From Eopsaltria australis (Eukaryota > Chordata > Aves > Passeriformes > Petroicidae), in the NCBI GenBank assembly GCA_034509425.1, contig JAVTVJ010000033.1:5143001-5207000 (forward strand): a DNA stretch of 64,000 bases, given 5' to 3'. The first letter of the stretch is position 1. Every line of letters starts with the position of its first letter. The notes under the pieces are model-generated. The model ran no database searches. It saw only the letters and a list, made by a program, of their open reading frames with translations, and was not told the DNA's origin. Positions 13,348-24,475 of the stretch are shown here, one piece after another. A program made the position numbers and the translations under genes.

Positions 13348-13492
13348 TTAAAGTGGATTATTTAAACTATGTTAAATCCCTGGTAGTCGTGATTCATTTG
13401 GATGGGAGTTAAGTTAAACCAAATCAAGGCAATTTTTATTCTGAATGAACATCTATACAAGGACTTAATTAGGTTTAAATAATCCACTTTAA
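13348..13492. mobile_element. 145-bp inverted-repeat element, possible DNA-transposon (MITE-like) relic
   Basis: The left arm 13348-13367 (ttaaagtggattatttaaac) and right arm 13473-13492 are perfect 20-bp reverse complements. Pairing continues inward with mismatches: ggattt/ggactt blocks align, and tgaatcacgactaccaggga aligns loosely with its partner side. The outer ends read TTAA on both sides. Nearby tgtctacacca (13306-13316) and atctatacaaggactta (about 13450-13466) resemble the TGTAGACAAGG ends of hAT-like non-autonomous elements known from amniotes. The overall structure is seen directly; the family assignment is from memory and uncertain. There is no transposase frame. Confidence 0.55.
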
Positions 13493-14249
13493 ACTCGTTT
13501 TTACAGATTAATTCTCCTGAACGCCACCATGTAAATGAGCTTCCAGTGAACTAAATGTAGTTTCAGTAAATTATTACCAAAACTGATTCCGTTTCAAACA
13601 CAGACTGTGTTTTGGTTTGTATTTTCTCGTTAAACTTTGACTATCAGGAAATATCATACAGAAAACATGGCACTAATCCATTTAAATGTCACTAATAAAC
13701 TGGCTGGATTTTTTATTTTTTATGACGTGGTCTTGTTTTTAGGGTAAGTTATTTAAAATAATGTTTTAGAAGAACTGTCATGACAAAAGGGAGTGTGTAA
13801 GTTTTTGTAGCTGATATTAAATATTTTTCTTTTTGTGCTGTAAAATGCTATCTAGACAATAAATGAGGAACATTATCAGACAGCCCTGCACAGCAAAGGC
13901 CTTATTCCAGTCCATTCTTACCTTGCTGAAGTAGCAAAAAGCCAGACCCAGAAGAAAAACAAAGTTTAAACTGGTTATTCTTGAGTAGAGACATTTTAAA
14001 CATGAAACTTTAATTTAAATTAATTTAATTTAAACTAAGTGTGCTAATATTTGGACAAATCTATCAAAATACATTTTTTTTTTTTTTTAAATCCACGGTT
14101 AATTTCCTTAGAAATAAGCAAGGATACTGTATCTTCCTGAGAAGAAAAAAAAAGTCAAGGAATGAGATTGAATGGTTCCTCATGCATTTAAGAAATGTTT
14201 CTTTCTTTGTCTGCATGGGAGCATGATAACCTCACTCTTTAAGAAGCAG
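13493..14249. other. Unassigned AT-rich stretch
   Basis: Non-coding. A self-complementary run of TTTAAATTAA units (about 14008-14036) and a T run (14073-14088) are the only structures seen. Confidence 0.5.
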
Positions 14250-14405
14250 AAGCGGGTAATGAATGTGGCCTCAATGCCCAGTTCTAACTTAGCTAAGTTT
14301 GATTAGAGGCAATTCCTGTCCCTTACTTTCCCAACATGTAAACTGTGGCTAACTACTGAATTCCTTTACAAAGTATTTTCAGATCTATGGTTGAAAAGCA
14401 TTTAA
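14250..14405 (+). mobile_element. MIR-like SINE relic with recognisable 3' end
   Basis: The 5' part contains aatgtggcctcaatgcccag. The middle reads cttactttcccaacatgtaa, comparable to the MIR ctcagtttccccatctgtaa block. The 3' part, tacaaagtattttcagatct followed by atggttgaaaagca, is close to the AAAGCGCTTTGAGATC...GATGAAAGGCGC end typical of amniote MIR copies. Order and spacing fit, but identity is low, as expected for an element of this age. Confidence 0.55.
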
Positions 14406-15182
14406 GAAGGAGAGAATACTGTATCATTATTTTAGTAATAAGGCTGAAACGCTGACACAATAATATAACCAACAGATATGCATTCAAACTTCTAGCACAG
14501 GAAAAACTGTGCACAACAATAGGAAGTGCAAACATATATTTAAAATAGAAGCCTAAAATCATAAAACCTCTTACTTGTCTGAAAAGCAATGAACCTAATA
14601 CTTCTTCCAGGTTTCAACAAAACGTATTGCAGGGAAGCTTAAAGGGGGAAGGGACAAGGGGGGTTAAGGAAATTATGCTCCCATCACACGAATGGATGAT
14701 AAATATAATAATACTACAGCATTTACCTCCAACTGACTTCCTGGAAACTGATGAAACATTATAAACACAAAGGTCATTGCAGCCAAGAAATTAGGTGGAT
14801 TCCCAAGATGGAGTCACTTAACACAAAAAAACCCTCAGTAGTGAAATAAAGAGAGGTAATATAAAACTTCTCTCAAAATAATTGTCTTTGTTGCTGAGTT
14901 GGCTTTATTCAAACCAAACTACAGGCAGAATTATGTGTATAGGGCAAAGGCTAGGACACTTAATGACATCAGCATCTGTGAGGAGAGAGTTCAGCACTTT
15001 CCATCCTTCACCACCCCAAAACAACTGTCAGACAAGGAAAATAAAATAACTAATCTGAACTCTAGAATATGAATTTGAATTAAGCAGTTAGCAGAAGTAT
15101 AATGTGTATTATCACAGACTTAGTGCTATGAGCACCTTCAATGATTTCTGATGTCAAAGTCATAAGAGGATCTTATACATAC

Positions 15183-15202
15183 ATATATATATATATATAT
15201 TA
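15183..15202. repeat. (TA)n microsatellite
   Basis: About nine to ten uninterrupted AT units, preceded by a tacatacat variant start. Likely polymorphic in length. Confidence 0.9.
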
Positions 15203-16631
15203 TCCAACAGAGCAGAAGTCTCATTGGCTTACAATAATGGATTTTTGGAGCTGCTTCCTAAAATCTTAAAGCTGCCCAAAAAAAGGCATTCTAAATTGCT
15301 TTATTCTACATTGTTCTATTTTCTTTTCTTTATTTTTAAGAGACACTAATATCCTTACATTAATATTATGAAACACAAGTTTCTCCAGGAAGAAGGAAAG
15401 GCTGTCAGCACCATGGTCCCTAGTCCATCAGCATCCATCATTACGTTTAGCATTATTTGATGATTGAAGAGTTTGAGGGCAGGGGATGCATGCAGGAAAG
15501 TGGGAGTAAACACACAGTTCCAGTCTCATTCCAAATTTATAGTAAAACAAATTTCCCTGCTCTCCTGGCCCATATCCACATGCCTTCTCTAGAGCAGAGG
15601 CGTGATTTGGCCTGGTTTGCCCTCTGTCTGACCTACACAAACAGTTTATATCTGAAAGTCAGTAAGGAACAAGCTTTAGCAGCATTTCAATTACTGACAT
15701 ACACCCATAATATTTCTGCAATAAAAGCATATTCTGCCATTTTCTCCTCCAGTATTTCAAAACAGTCTACTCCTCTAAGCATGTGTGCCACACTCCTTTG
15801 TCTGATCTATGACCTGTGTACATTTCAAAAAAATATGCCAGTTTCATCCTTTTTTTATGTCACTCAAAAGTGAAATATTTCTCCTTTTTTTTTACATTTT
15901 TTCCCCTAAGCAGGAATCGCTGAAGTTAACTGACACAACCTATAGCTTGTCACAAAAAGTAGAGGAAAAAGCATAAAGGGACCTGTGGTGAAAACAACAG
16001 GTCTGTGTGGAACACAATACAGGAGGCTGACACTGAAAACTGGGTAACATTCATGTTTGCCAGTTGCAAACAGGGAAGGAAAGAGACAAATCTAAGGATG
16101 ATAACTTAAAATACACTTAAACCTTTAATTAACTTCTCCTAAGACCAAAGGTTAAAAGTAAGTTTGACACCTTGTTCTATTGCCTATGCTCACCCCCAGG
16201 CAACAAATGAACCAATGAAAAATAATAATGGGTCCCTCTGAGCCGTGACACTGTATCCTGTCAATTACGTATCGCAGGAATATCAGATGTCCTCTTATGG
16301 AGAATTTAAAATCACTAAAGTGGTTTAAAAATACAGCAGACACAACATTTTGGAGTGGTTTTAGTTATTCTCTCACATTGTTGTTTTCTTTAAAGATTTA
16401 TCTGATTATTTGTATATCATGAAGTATTTATTTTCTTTCTAAATATTGCCTGTATAAAACGTCTAAATAAAAATATCTTGTATTCTCACAGCTGCTGTTA
16501 TACCTTATTCATAGGCTTTTTTCACCTCTTGCCTTCTTTCCTTAGTTCATAGGTCCCTCTGGAAAGTAAACAAATTGTATATTGCTTTATAGTTTTGACT
16601 GTGAATATCTCACACTCATGTTGTATGAGAG

Positions 16632-16649
16632 TAAATAAATAAATAAATT
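16632..16649. repeat. (TAAA)n microsatellite
   Basis: Four consecutive TAAA-type units, ending in ttaaaag. Confidence 0.85.
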
Positions 16650-16939
16650 AAAAGTCACTAAAGGACTTCTTAAAAGAAAATCCCATGTGATTTCTGAGCT
16701 AAGGAGATGAACTTGAGCCTTTGATATGATTTAATGACAATTAATACAGAGTCTTTCCTTTAAAATTTTCAGTTGTGTAATGCCATGAAAATTTAGATGC
16801 ATATCTCTTTGAACTACATACACAACAATTGCTATGAATGCTAATGAAATACAGTAATGAACCACAATACTTTCATGTTAAGACTTTTGCTTAGAGTGGT
16901 GTATAAATGCCCTGAATTAAGCTACAAAACACACACAGG

Positions 16940-17065
16940 AATTAAGCATTATTATTCCTGGCTTACAAATAAGGGAATAGGCACTGCAAGATTGGATTGC
17001 AGAGTTTAATATGCAGGTTTCATTCCAGAAAGGTGTTATGGCAAGTGGTGGGATTTAAACATGTG
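16940..17065 (-). mobile_element. MIR-like SINE relic, reverse orientation
   Basis: Read on the plus strand, gcattattattcctggctta followed by caaataagggaataggca matches the antisense of the MIR 3' half (tattattatccccattttacagatgagg...). Further on, gcaagtggtgggatttaaac matches the antisense of the MIR core (agtggcagagccgggattcgaac). The element is therefore on the minus strand. Divergence is high and the ends are approximate. Confidence 0.6.
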
Positions 17066-20000
17066 CTTAAAATTTAACATGCCCTAAACACCTTTCCGAC
17101 TGAGTCCTAGGTATGTGTTGGTGACAAAGCTCTTACACAAAATTTTGGCTGCCAGCCTTGAGCTCCCAGCCATTTGTTGTAGTGAAGGCAAAGCACTGGC
17201 TTAACGTCTGCGTATGGTAAGCACAGATATTGTTCAGGAGGCAGTAAAAAGCATGAAAGGATAAAGTATGGCTTATAAAAGTAAGCACTGTAACTTCTCC
17301 TACTGTTTGAAAAACAGTAATTCAGATTTCTTCCAAAATCGTGTTCACTCCCTCTGTTCTACATTCGTCTCCCTATTCTTTCCCTTTCCTTTTATTCTCT
17401 TTAAAAGCTGCTAACATCAGCTGCTTCTTTGTGGATTTTTCTTTTTGCTTCATTGCCTACAAATTGCTCTAAGCTCTTCATTCCCTATGAACCTGTTCAG
17501 CTGGAGGAGAACAGCTGTACAGCAGGCTGTTCCTAGTACACCTCTGGAAAATGTATAGCAAAATGTTAACAAGACACACAGACCAAAGTTTTTTGTTTTC
17601 TGAAGATCTGAGTGGGGATATATATTTACATATATTTAAACCTACATGCATCTAAGCAAATGTACAGTTGGGAAAGGTAAATAATCATTAAAATACTAGG
17701 TACATTTCTCCAGAGATCAAAAAGTCTAAAATTCTCAGTCTCTGATTTACATCCCCCAGGGTGTCGGAGGATGTCTAACCATGTCAACTGGAGTGGAAAA
17801 CCACTGCATGTCAGCACAAGAAGGCCTGATTGCTATAAAACAAACATCTTTTTAGTTCTTTACTGCCTTAATCCCCTCCCCCACACAAGAAAAACATTCA
17901 CTCAACTGACTCTTATACTTCAACTTCTTACTTAGGTTCCAAAGATAATGAGCTCCAGTACACACTTAACTCAAAAGAGATCTATTTTCAGAAAAAGTAG
18001 GGTTATTTTGTTTTTCTGGTTTTGTTTGAAGTAATCAAAAATACTAAGATGAGAATCTTGATTGCAAGTCTACAAATAAAAGACAGACTTCTGCAGAGTA
18101 TGAGAGAGAATACAGGAAGAGGAATAGTTTTGAGTTTTGTTTGAAATACTCCAAAAGAATGTTTCTACCTGAAGAGAATTGACCCCAAGTTCCTGATAAA
18201 AACTCAAAGAAAGAGATGGAAAATTTGCTACTGACTCCTAAGTGTTATATCTAAAAAAGAGATTCCTTTTCCCCCGACATGGACCTGTTAGTTCAAACAC
18301 ATAGCACACACAAGATAAATCACCATTTCTAATGGTGATACTACTGCTATACCTTACGGGTCTACATGAAAATGCTGGATAAATCAAACTACATTAAAGG
18401 TGTAACACCAGTGACTGTAGTGGTGGTCTTAGTTTGCTTTAGAGGAGGTGGTTTCACATTTACCAGATGTTTAAATATCTTATATACTTCCTTAATGGAA
18501 GCTTAAGTAGAGCAATATAACAATATCATTATGGCCTTAGATGATTTGGTAGAAAAGAAGCATCTTGTTTTTGGGATTGTTTTTAACAGCTTTGTGTTGG
18601 AGAAACAAACATGAGAGTAGCTACAATGAAAGTTCCCAAATGACATAAAAATTATTCAATTCTCATCCTTCAGCAATATCATAATACAGTTTTTGATGCC
18701 CTTATCTTTCTTCTTGTTTTCCATTTGCTTCTCTAGTTTTGAGGTGGTGCCAAGGACAAGGGGAAGGAAGTAGAGGCATTTACACCCGTTACTGCCCATA
18801 CTAACTGGTTGCCCTTCATCCTGACACCAAAACACCTCAAACAGAACACTTCTGAGACAAGTATGGGACCTAAGATAGCCTGGGAGTGCTGAAGGAGATA
18901 AAGCATTATTTATTCTATGACTAGAAACTAGAATATTTGGAGGTGCCAGTGCACCTGACAGATCCTACTGCTACACACTTCACCCCAGCCAAAGTGTTCT
19001 TGGGTCTCTGAAGAACTCCACAAAGCCCTGCTGATTCTTGCCTGAAATGTATAATGATGATAGGATACTTGAAGAATCATAAGTCTCAAAGAGCATTAAA
19101 CCATTTTGGTATAACCCATCAGTACTGGAAAACACAGCATTTCTAAAGTTGATATCATCCAGAGCTCACACATAGGAGATTACACTACAATCTGAAAATC
19201 AAATAAAAGCCCAGAGCAAACCCTTGATAAAACACAAAATAATAACAATGGGATGGCTCATTAACCTCCAGAGTTCCTAAGAGGTTGGAGATCTCTGAAA
19301 CGTCTGTCCTTCTCCAGTGCCTGCAAGCCCGAGATGATATTTAATGAGTCCTCTGTATCAACACACAAAGAAATGTTCTCTCGTTTACGATTCATCTAGC
19401 TTTCTTTTTACCACTCTAAAAATACAGTTATGCCAGATACTTAAATGCAACTTAACAGAACACTGTTCTCTTTCAGCAAAATGAATAAGGCCACCAACAT
19501 TTTACAGTTCAATAATCATGCTTTTAGGCAGTAGAGAGAAAAATTTACAAATTAAATTTATTCTAGGATCCATTTTTATCACTATTTTCTCCAAGAAAAT
19601 AAAATCAATAAGAGAAAGGATTTTTTAATGTGATCAGCAGATCTTAATACTTCAAAGGGCTGAGTTCTACTTCACTGAATTCTTGCTCATGACAAGAAAA
19701 TCTTCTTAAGATGATGATTTATGCACTGATAATTCCAGACATAGCATGTTCAATATCTGCTGTAACAGTAATTGTACATACAGACTGGTTTATTTTCTTC
19801 TTTCTCAGAATTATGTTGGAAAAATACAATATCAAACTGAGACAAAAGAAATGCAAAAGACTCTAAAAGCAAAGAAAACAATCTGTTACATTAAAAAATA
19901 TCTATTGGAAAGTAACTACTGTGGAAATGGGTGTTAGATGAATACCCTGTGAGTGTGGGTGGAGAAGGATTGCAATCATTTCAGTCTTCTCAAAAATACT

Positions 20001-22944
20001 AAGCAAATGCTGCGCTGATACTATGGCCTCGGTGAGTTCCTCCTAATTTCCAGACTCCAGCCAAACCACTAAGCTGCCTCTCTCTAAACATGGTCAAAAA
20101 GAACCAAAGAACTGGTTATGTTTATTTCATTTTCTTTGTAAAAATCTGGCCATAACACCTGTCCTCAACATTGCATTATCAAGAACAAATTACTATACAA
20201 AACAAAATGCAAGGTTTGTGTTGTAGTTTTTCATAGGTTTTTTAGTCTTATCTTCAACCATTTCCTTTTTAAAAGTGAAAAACTGGAAATTAGAGGTTTC
20301 TTGATACATTTGTGCATACCAAATCATTATTAATAATCATACCTACAGCTTAAGGTTGAAAAACAGGTAGAGTAAGACAGAAAAATGTAATTTTATTATG
20401 GAGGAATATTAGTTATTGAAATTAACATGTTTGAGTCAGAGAACAGTGTTTACACATGTACTGTGGATAGTACACATACTGGACAGCTACTTATCCTTTG
20501 AAAATCTTAGGTTTTATTTTGATTGTCAAGTAATTTTTGTATCAAGTTTTAGTGCAAGAATTACGCTGATTCCAAAGCATGCTCTATGCACCAGGTTTCA
20601 GCATTAGCTAAATTTTACCTGTTTGCACAAACCTGCAATTTAATCAACAGATAAATGCAAAAGAGTTTCATTGGTAATGACACAGCCTAATAAAGACACA
20701 TGCAAGGTTTAAGAAGAATGGAGGATGTGTAAAAAGTCTTCTGCTACGCTGCCCCCAAATAAACAATGAAATCTGTGACCTTGTTTAGGTAGGTTATTTT
20801 TAGATATCACAAGGCTGATAGGACTCTTGCCTCCACTCACTTCTAAGATTTAGTGGAAAGATACGTTGTCTGGAAGATGGTAAAAGAATTTTTGAAACCA
20901 ATAGAAGGCTTAATAGAGTATGTTTTCTGAAATATAAAGCCATAAAATGAAACAGTTGCATAGTTGTTAGTTGCTTGGGGTTTTGTTTTGAGTTTGGTTT
21001 CTTTTTTTTTGGGGGGGGGGGGGGGGTTTGTTTTTTTTTTTTTTTTTGCCTGTAATTGTATGCTAGTCAAAACAGGATTTAATTGATAGAATGATGGAAG
21101 CTACAGCCTACATACTCTAGCATATGTTGTCAGCTCTTTCAGGTTTAGCTTGGGGAGACTGATTTCATCCTTGTGTTATGTGGGGCTGTGATAAGTTACT
21201 ATTATCTACGCTCAGAATTACCTGTCTGATGATGCTAACAAACAGCATGGATTTTAGGTGCCCAAGGCTGTAACAGCATTTCACTGGTTTCACTAGCTGT
21301 GCTGCCTACAGCAAGTTAGCACCTGACATATCCAACCAAGCAATAGCAAGCAGTTCATGGGATTCAAACAACAAAATTTAAAAAATAAATTTAAAAGCTC
21401 TGTCTGCTGGCAATAGCCTTATGCTGTTTAGATATTGCTGACTTAAAGGTATTTTTTCACATCTTGGACTGCATTTACAATTGCTCTAAAATCTTATGTT
21501 TTTTATTCCTTAGAAAATACTGTAGCTACATTTTAATATATTGAAATCTCCCAAATAATTAAGATACCTTTGCAATAATGTTCAATTATCACAGATTTAG
21601 CAAAATCTCTGTCAGTGTTTATGGTATGCTAACAGCCTTGGCATCACTGACAATCTGTACTAAAACAAGTAAATTTTTCTTCTAAATTGTCTAGTTACAA
21701 AACATATAGCAGAATATTTTACAAGAGTATCTGATGCTCTATGTCCTTTTAGTTATATATCCAAAAAAAGCATTGATAAATTCATCCTGAAGAATATCTA
21801 TTGTAGGTTGAAAAATTCAACTTAACTCCTAAATATATTCTTTCATGTCATTTCCTTGCTATACACACAGAGCAAAGCCAAACCTCTCCTCCAGCTCTGG
21901 AGTCTTCCTTTAAGCTCCCTAATGCAGGTTTAACACATTTTCAGCACTGTAAATCTCAGTCTCCTACAGCCAGATAGTTTCTCTTCCCCGTGACTAATAG
22001 TAAATATGAATAGCAGTATATAGCATCTACCATCACATTCAGCACTCTTGTCCCACCTGAAGACAAAAGTATATCCAGAACTATATTCTCTTGGTTGCCA
22101 ACATAGGCTCATAGGTAGCCTGCAAATTGAATATAAAATAGTAAAACCTTATTTCTCTTCAAATGCTTAAGAAAATTTTAAAGACTCAGTGAAAATTCCC
22201 TGTCTGACCTCTCTTAACTGCTTTAAATCATCTTCAGCCTTTCCCATGGGTCCTGTCCCAGAGAGAATATCTGCGAAGCATTTATTTTTTAAAATTGCAC
22301 CAAGAGTACACCTGAAGGGATTATATATTTTTAAAATATGAAATTTAAGCAAGTCAAAGGGAATAAGTCCAAGTTGATTCTGAAAGAGGTAAGACTCCGA
22401 TGTTATTGTTATTCTTGTTAGATTAATTTTAACATGTTCATGTTAATATCATGCTTCACAATGTTTTCATGTCTCATGGTAGAACAGGTAAGACTGAAAA
22501 TTTCTAAATGTAATAAAACTATTCCAGAATATAAAAGGTGTTCTTTTAGTAGACTAGAGAATCAGGAACATTCACACCATCAAATTCTCTGACTAACTGA
22601 TGATGTCAAAGTGATTTCCAATTGCTGAAGTGTTCACTTCCATTGTGGGCGAATAATGAGGGGCTGAATGTGTCACTCAGCAAACAAAACTGTCAAGTCT
22701 CTTCAGTTTGACTTTCCCTGGTTTAGGCTCAAATGCTTTTTTCTTTTTTTTATTTATTTTAAATAACGTGTATTTATTGGTATAAGGCTTTCCAGGAATA
22801 CCAGCAATTCAACTTTTGGCATGAACATGAATACAGGAAGGTCAATGAAAAAAATTCCCTTCTGTGGAAATTTTAACTGGTCTACTGGGAGGACAAAACA
22901 TAATTAAACTATCTGCATCCTGCACTAATCAAACTGAATCTATT
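17066..22944. other. Long unique AT-rich stretch
   Basis: No gene, RNA gene or dispersed repeat family was recognised over nearly 6 kb. All open frames are short (75 codons or fewer). The only prominent structure is the homopolymer block near 21.0 kb. This is the type of sequence expected of a gene desert or long intron. Confidence 0.6.
21002..21047. repeat. T9-G16-TTTG-T17 homopolymer block
   Basis: Nine T residues (21002-21010) run directly into sixteen uninterrupted G residues (21011-21026), then TTTG and seventeen T residues (21031-21047). G16 can form a G-quadruplex or triplex. Pure G runs this long are unstable in replication and hard to sequence, so the exact lengths may be unreliable. 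The lysine/proline-rich frame on the minus strand across this block is an artefact of the homopolymers. Confidence 0.9.
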
Positions 22945-24475
22945 CAAAGCGACTAAGAGGAGGACAAAGAAAAGTGTTGTTCTGCTATCCAATAGAGGGA
23001 AAAAAGTTACTAACAGATATGAAGGCCAAAACATTTAATGTCTTCTTTGCATTAGTTTTAATTAAAAAGGTCAACAATGAGAAGGTGACTACCATAATTA
23101 ATACAAAAACCAAAAGAATTATTTCAATTAAAAAATGCAGACAGTAAAGGTTATAGGGTACTTAAGTAAATTAGTTTTCAGAGCAGATGTGCCCGATGAA
23201 CTTCCTCCTCGGGTACTTAGAGAATTGGTAAAGCCATCTCAGAATCATGTTGCCATCAGAAAAGCAATCTGGGAAGGACACATGTGGTATCAATAAAATA
23301 GAAAAAGTGAAAACATAATATTCACTTTTGAAAAAGTGGAAACTTAGAAGAAATTTTTTCTGTCACCTATTAAGTCCTAGAAAAGCTCTGGAACAAATAA
23401 ACAACATGATTTTCCAGTAGCTGTAAATACAAAAAGGACATAAGAATGGTCAAAAATCAATTAGTTAAGAATTTGTCAATCATTTAAAAACAAATCTAGT
23501 CAAGAGAATTCCATGTCTCCACAAAATGGTAACAGATCTTGTGGAGAGGTGAGCTGTGAGCAAGGTCATTTGTGTATGTACTTTGCCTCATAGAAAATTC
23601 TCATGCTTACAAAAAAAGAAAATTTGTCTAAGTGCTAGTATGTGTGGGTTCAAAACTAATTACGCAACTATACACAAAGTGTAATCATGATTGCTCCGTT
23701 GCTTAAAATTATCTTATACATTTTTTTCCCTCTAATAGGCTTGTTTGAAGTTTTCACAGAAAAGCCATGAAGAGAGTGCTTGTTGCATTTAAAGAATACA
23801 CATAAGTACTGGACCTGCCAGTGTGTTGAAAGGTCAGCCAGAATACGAATTTCTGAAGGTCAGGAGTAAATCTGGATATCACAATTGTGTAGGTAGAGGT
23901 TTCTCAGAGAAGGATCTAGAGGTCCAACCTCAATCCAATCTGGAAATAAATCAAAAGTGTTCTGTTGCAAGAAACACACATTGGATATGTAAAACTGAAA
24001 AGTACCTGCAGGATACTAAAGATAAATTTTCTGCTTTGCTCCAGTTTTTGGGAAAACTTCAGATGGATTGTTTCTGTCCTGTTTGAGGCAGCTCAAAGAG
24101 ACAGAAATGAATAGGAAAAAGTCAAAAGGAAAAGTACCATGAGTCTGACCAAAAAGGAAAGATTTGAGATTCAATAACACGTGATTGTTAAAGCTTAAAG
24201 AAGAGGAGGCTGGAGATAAAGGTGATAGCAATCTTTGAAAGAATAAAAGGTAGATCTAAAGAGGAATGTCTTATCTGTGTTAAAGAACTAGTGAAATTAA
24301 GTTGTGCCAAGATGCTGAAAAGACATCTAACAGTTAGAAAGATTACTGCAACACTAAAACAAATTGTTAAATAAGCCTTGGAGTTCCCACAGCTAGGTCT
24401 TTAAGAAATAAACATCTGTCAGGAATGACCTAGCTATAGTTAATCCTGCTATGGAAGGGACTGGACCATCAACCA
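22945..24475 (+). mobile_element. Decayed CR1-type LINE, part of ORF2 through the 3' end
   Basis: Several blocks follow the order of a CR1 reverse-transcriptase frame. They are: gaggaggacaaagaaaa and agttactaacagat (about 22960-23020); gccaaaacatttaatgtctt then ctttgcattag, which corresponds to an N-A-F-F-A segment; ttggtaaagccatctcagaa (about 23226); gtaacagatcttgtggagag (about 23529) with attctcatgcttacaaa downstream; agaaggatctagaggtcc with ctgttgcaagaaacacaca (about 23908-23980); and agaagaggaggctggagat with gatagcaatctttgaaag (about 24200-24240). The 3' segment has ttggagttcccacagctagg, catctgtcaggaatgacc and ggaagggactgga just before the end. Many stops and frame shifts make it a dead fossil. 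It belongs to an older CR1 type than the copies at 42.8 and 57.6 kb. The start is approximate. Confidence 0.7.

Larger units (their letters stand above)
14406..16939. other. Unique AT-rich stretch with a (TA)n and an (AAAT)n run
   Basis: Two microsatellites are listed separately. The plus-strand open frame at 15457-15873 (138 codons) is the longest in the window, but its peptide matches no family I recognise. There is no GC or codon-usage shift at its edges. It is treated as chance. Confidence 0.6.

Noticed and set aside
15457..15873. 138-codon open frame, plus strand, the longest in the window
   Set aside because: No recognisable domain, no neighbouring exons, ordinary AT-rich composition, and one frame of this size is expected by chance in 64 kb.
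20843..21070. Lysine/proline-rich frame on the minus strand
   Set aside because: It is just the translation of the T and G homopolymer block.
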